DNA of 5,936 bases. It comes from Candidatus Elarobacter sp. Its GTDB lineage: Bacteria; Vulcanimicrobiota; Vulcanimicrobiia; Vulcanimicrobiales; Vulcanimicrobiaceae. Position 1 is the first letter of the stretch. The number at the start of each line of letters is the position of its first letter. Position numbers and translations under genes: made by a program. The stretch lies in assembly GCA_030150085.1 (NCBI GenBank), contig JASLGJ010000358.1, positions 1-5,936 of the forward strand, in the 5' to 3' direction. The notes under the pieces were generated by a model, which made no database searches, was not told the origin of the DNA, and saw only the letters and a list, made by a program, of their open reading frames with translations. This document shows, piece by piece, positions 5,694 through 5,936 of the stretch.

Positions 5694-5936
5694 TTAGAAC
5701 ACGCGCGCGTACACGCTGCACGAGCGGCAGATCTCGGGCGGCTCGTCGCTGTCGAGCCGGCGCCGGAACTCCTCGTACGCCGGGCCGTTCCAGACCGCCG
5801 CGACGCCGTCGCGCGCCACGCTGCCCAGCGCGGCGCGGGCGGGGGTGGCGGTCATGCAGCACGGCATCGCGGTCCCGGCGGAGGTGATGTAGGGCCCCTG
5901 CCAGGGCCAGTCGCAGCGCGGGCGGCCGGGGGTGGC
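5694..5936 (-). CDS. Radical SAM protein, C-terminal SPASM domain (5' partial)
   Basis: An open frame enters from the right edge and ends at TAA (5694-5696), giving the last 80 residues of a larger protein. In visible numbering it reads 'CDWPWQGPYITSAGTAMPCC' (8-27), then 'LGSVARDGVAAVWNGPAYEEFRR' in two pieces (37-49, 50-59), then 'PEICRSCSVY' (67-76). The C8-x12-G21-x4-C26 spacing and the terminal C70-x2-C73 are the SPASM signature. 'VWNGPAYEEFR' matches the helix usual in these domains. Four cysteines (8, 26, 70, 73) could hold one auxiliary [4Fe-4S] cluster. The CX5CX3C stretch of full two-cluster SPASM domains is missing, so this is the short form. The catalytic CX3CX2C radical SAM core should lie upstream, outside the window. 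Such enzymes modify peptides, proteins or small molecules, and the substrate cannot be read here. It is probably co-transcribed with the hemocyanin-like gene. Confidence 0.85.
   Translation of the reverse strand, partial: ATPGRPRCDWPWQGPYITSAGTAMPCCMTATPARAALGSVARDGVAAVWNGPAYEEFRRRLDSDEPPEICRSCSVYARVF

Noticed and set aside
3358..5697. A 779-codon plus-strand open frame covering the whole hemocyanin-like gene in antisense
   Set aside because: The composition is Arg/Val/Gly/His-biased with no motif, it starts inside the flavoprotein gene, and the opposite strand carries unmistakable hemocyanin motifs. It is a shadow frame.

Overview
The window is dense, GC-rich bacterial DNA: hand-counted 60-base samples run 62-77% G+C. 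It holds five protein genes, two of them cut by the window edges. Intergenic gaps are tiny or absent, there are no introns, and the gene types are bacterial. The lineage cannot be fixed from this sequence. The high GC, weak ribosome-binding sites and gene mix would fit an uncultured soil bacterium, but that is a guess.

Layout, left to right. (1) 3-1073, plus strand: a DUF3500-family protein, open at its 5' side and ending in a Gly/Pro-rich tail. (2) 1086-2228, minus: an AI-2E-family (PerM/YdiK/TqsA-type) membrane protein, whose stop lies 12 bases from that of gene 1. (3) 2261-3643, plus: a flavin disulfide oxidoreductase of the dihydrolipoamide dehydrogenase type, divergent from gene 2 across 32 bases that contain a small dyad. 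(4) 3640-5619, minus: a 659-residue type 3 copper protein with the full arthropod hemocyanin/prophenoloxidase architecture. Its stop overlaps the stop of gene 3 on a shared CTAG. (5) 5694-5936, minus: the C-terminal 80 residues of a radical SAM enzyme with a SPASM-type iron-sulfur domain, 74 bases upstream of gene 4 and on the same strand.

The most striking item is gene 4. All six copper-binding histidines, the C-terminal immunoglobulin-like domain signatures and its four-cysteine pattern match the arthropod hemocyanin/prophenoloxidase superfamily. They do not match the short bacterial tyrosinases. The gene lies in a bacterial gene context, probably in one transcript with the upstream radical SAM/SPASM gene. 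That pairing suggests a shared oxidative or maturation pathway, but the sequence alone does not show the substrate. Genes 1-3 read as separate transcription units with no obvious functional link to genes 4-5.
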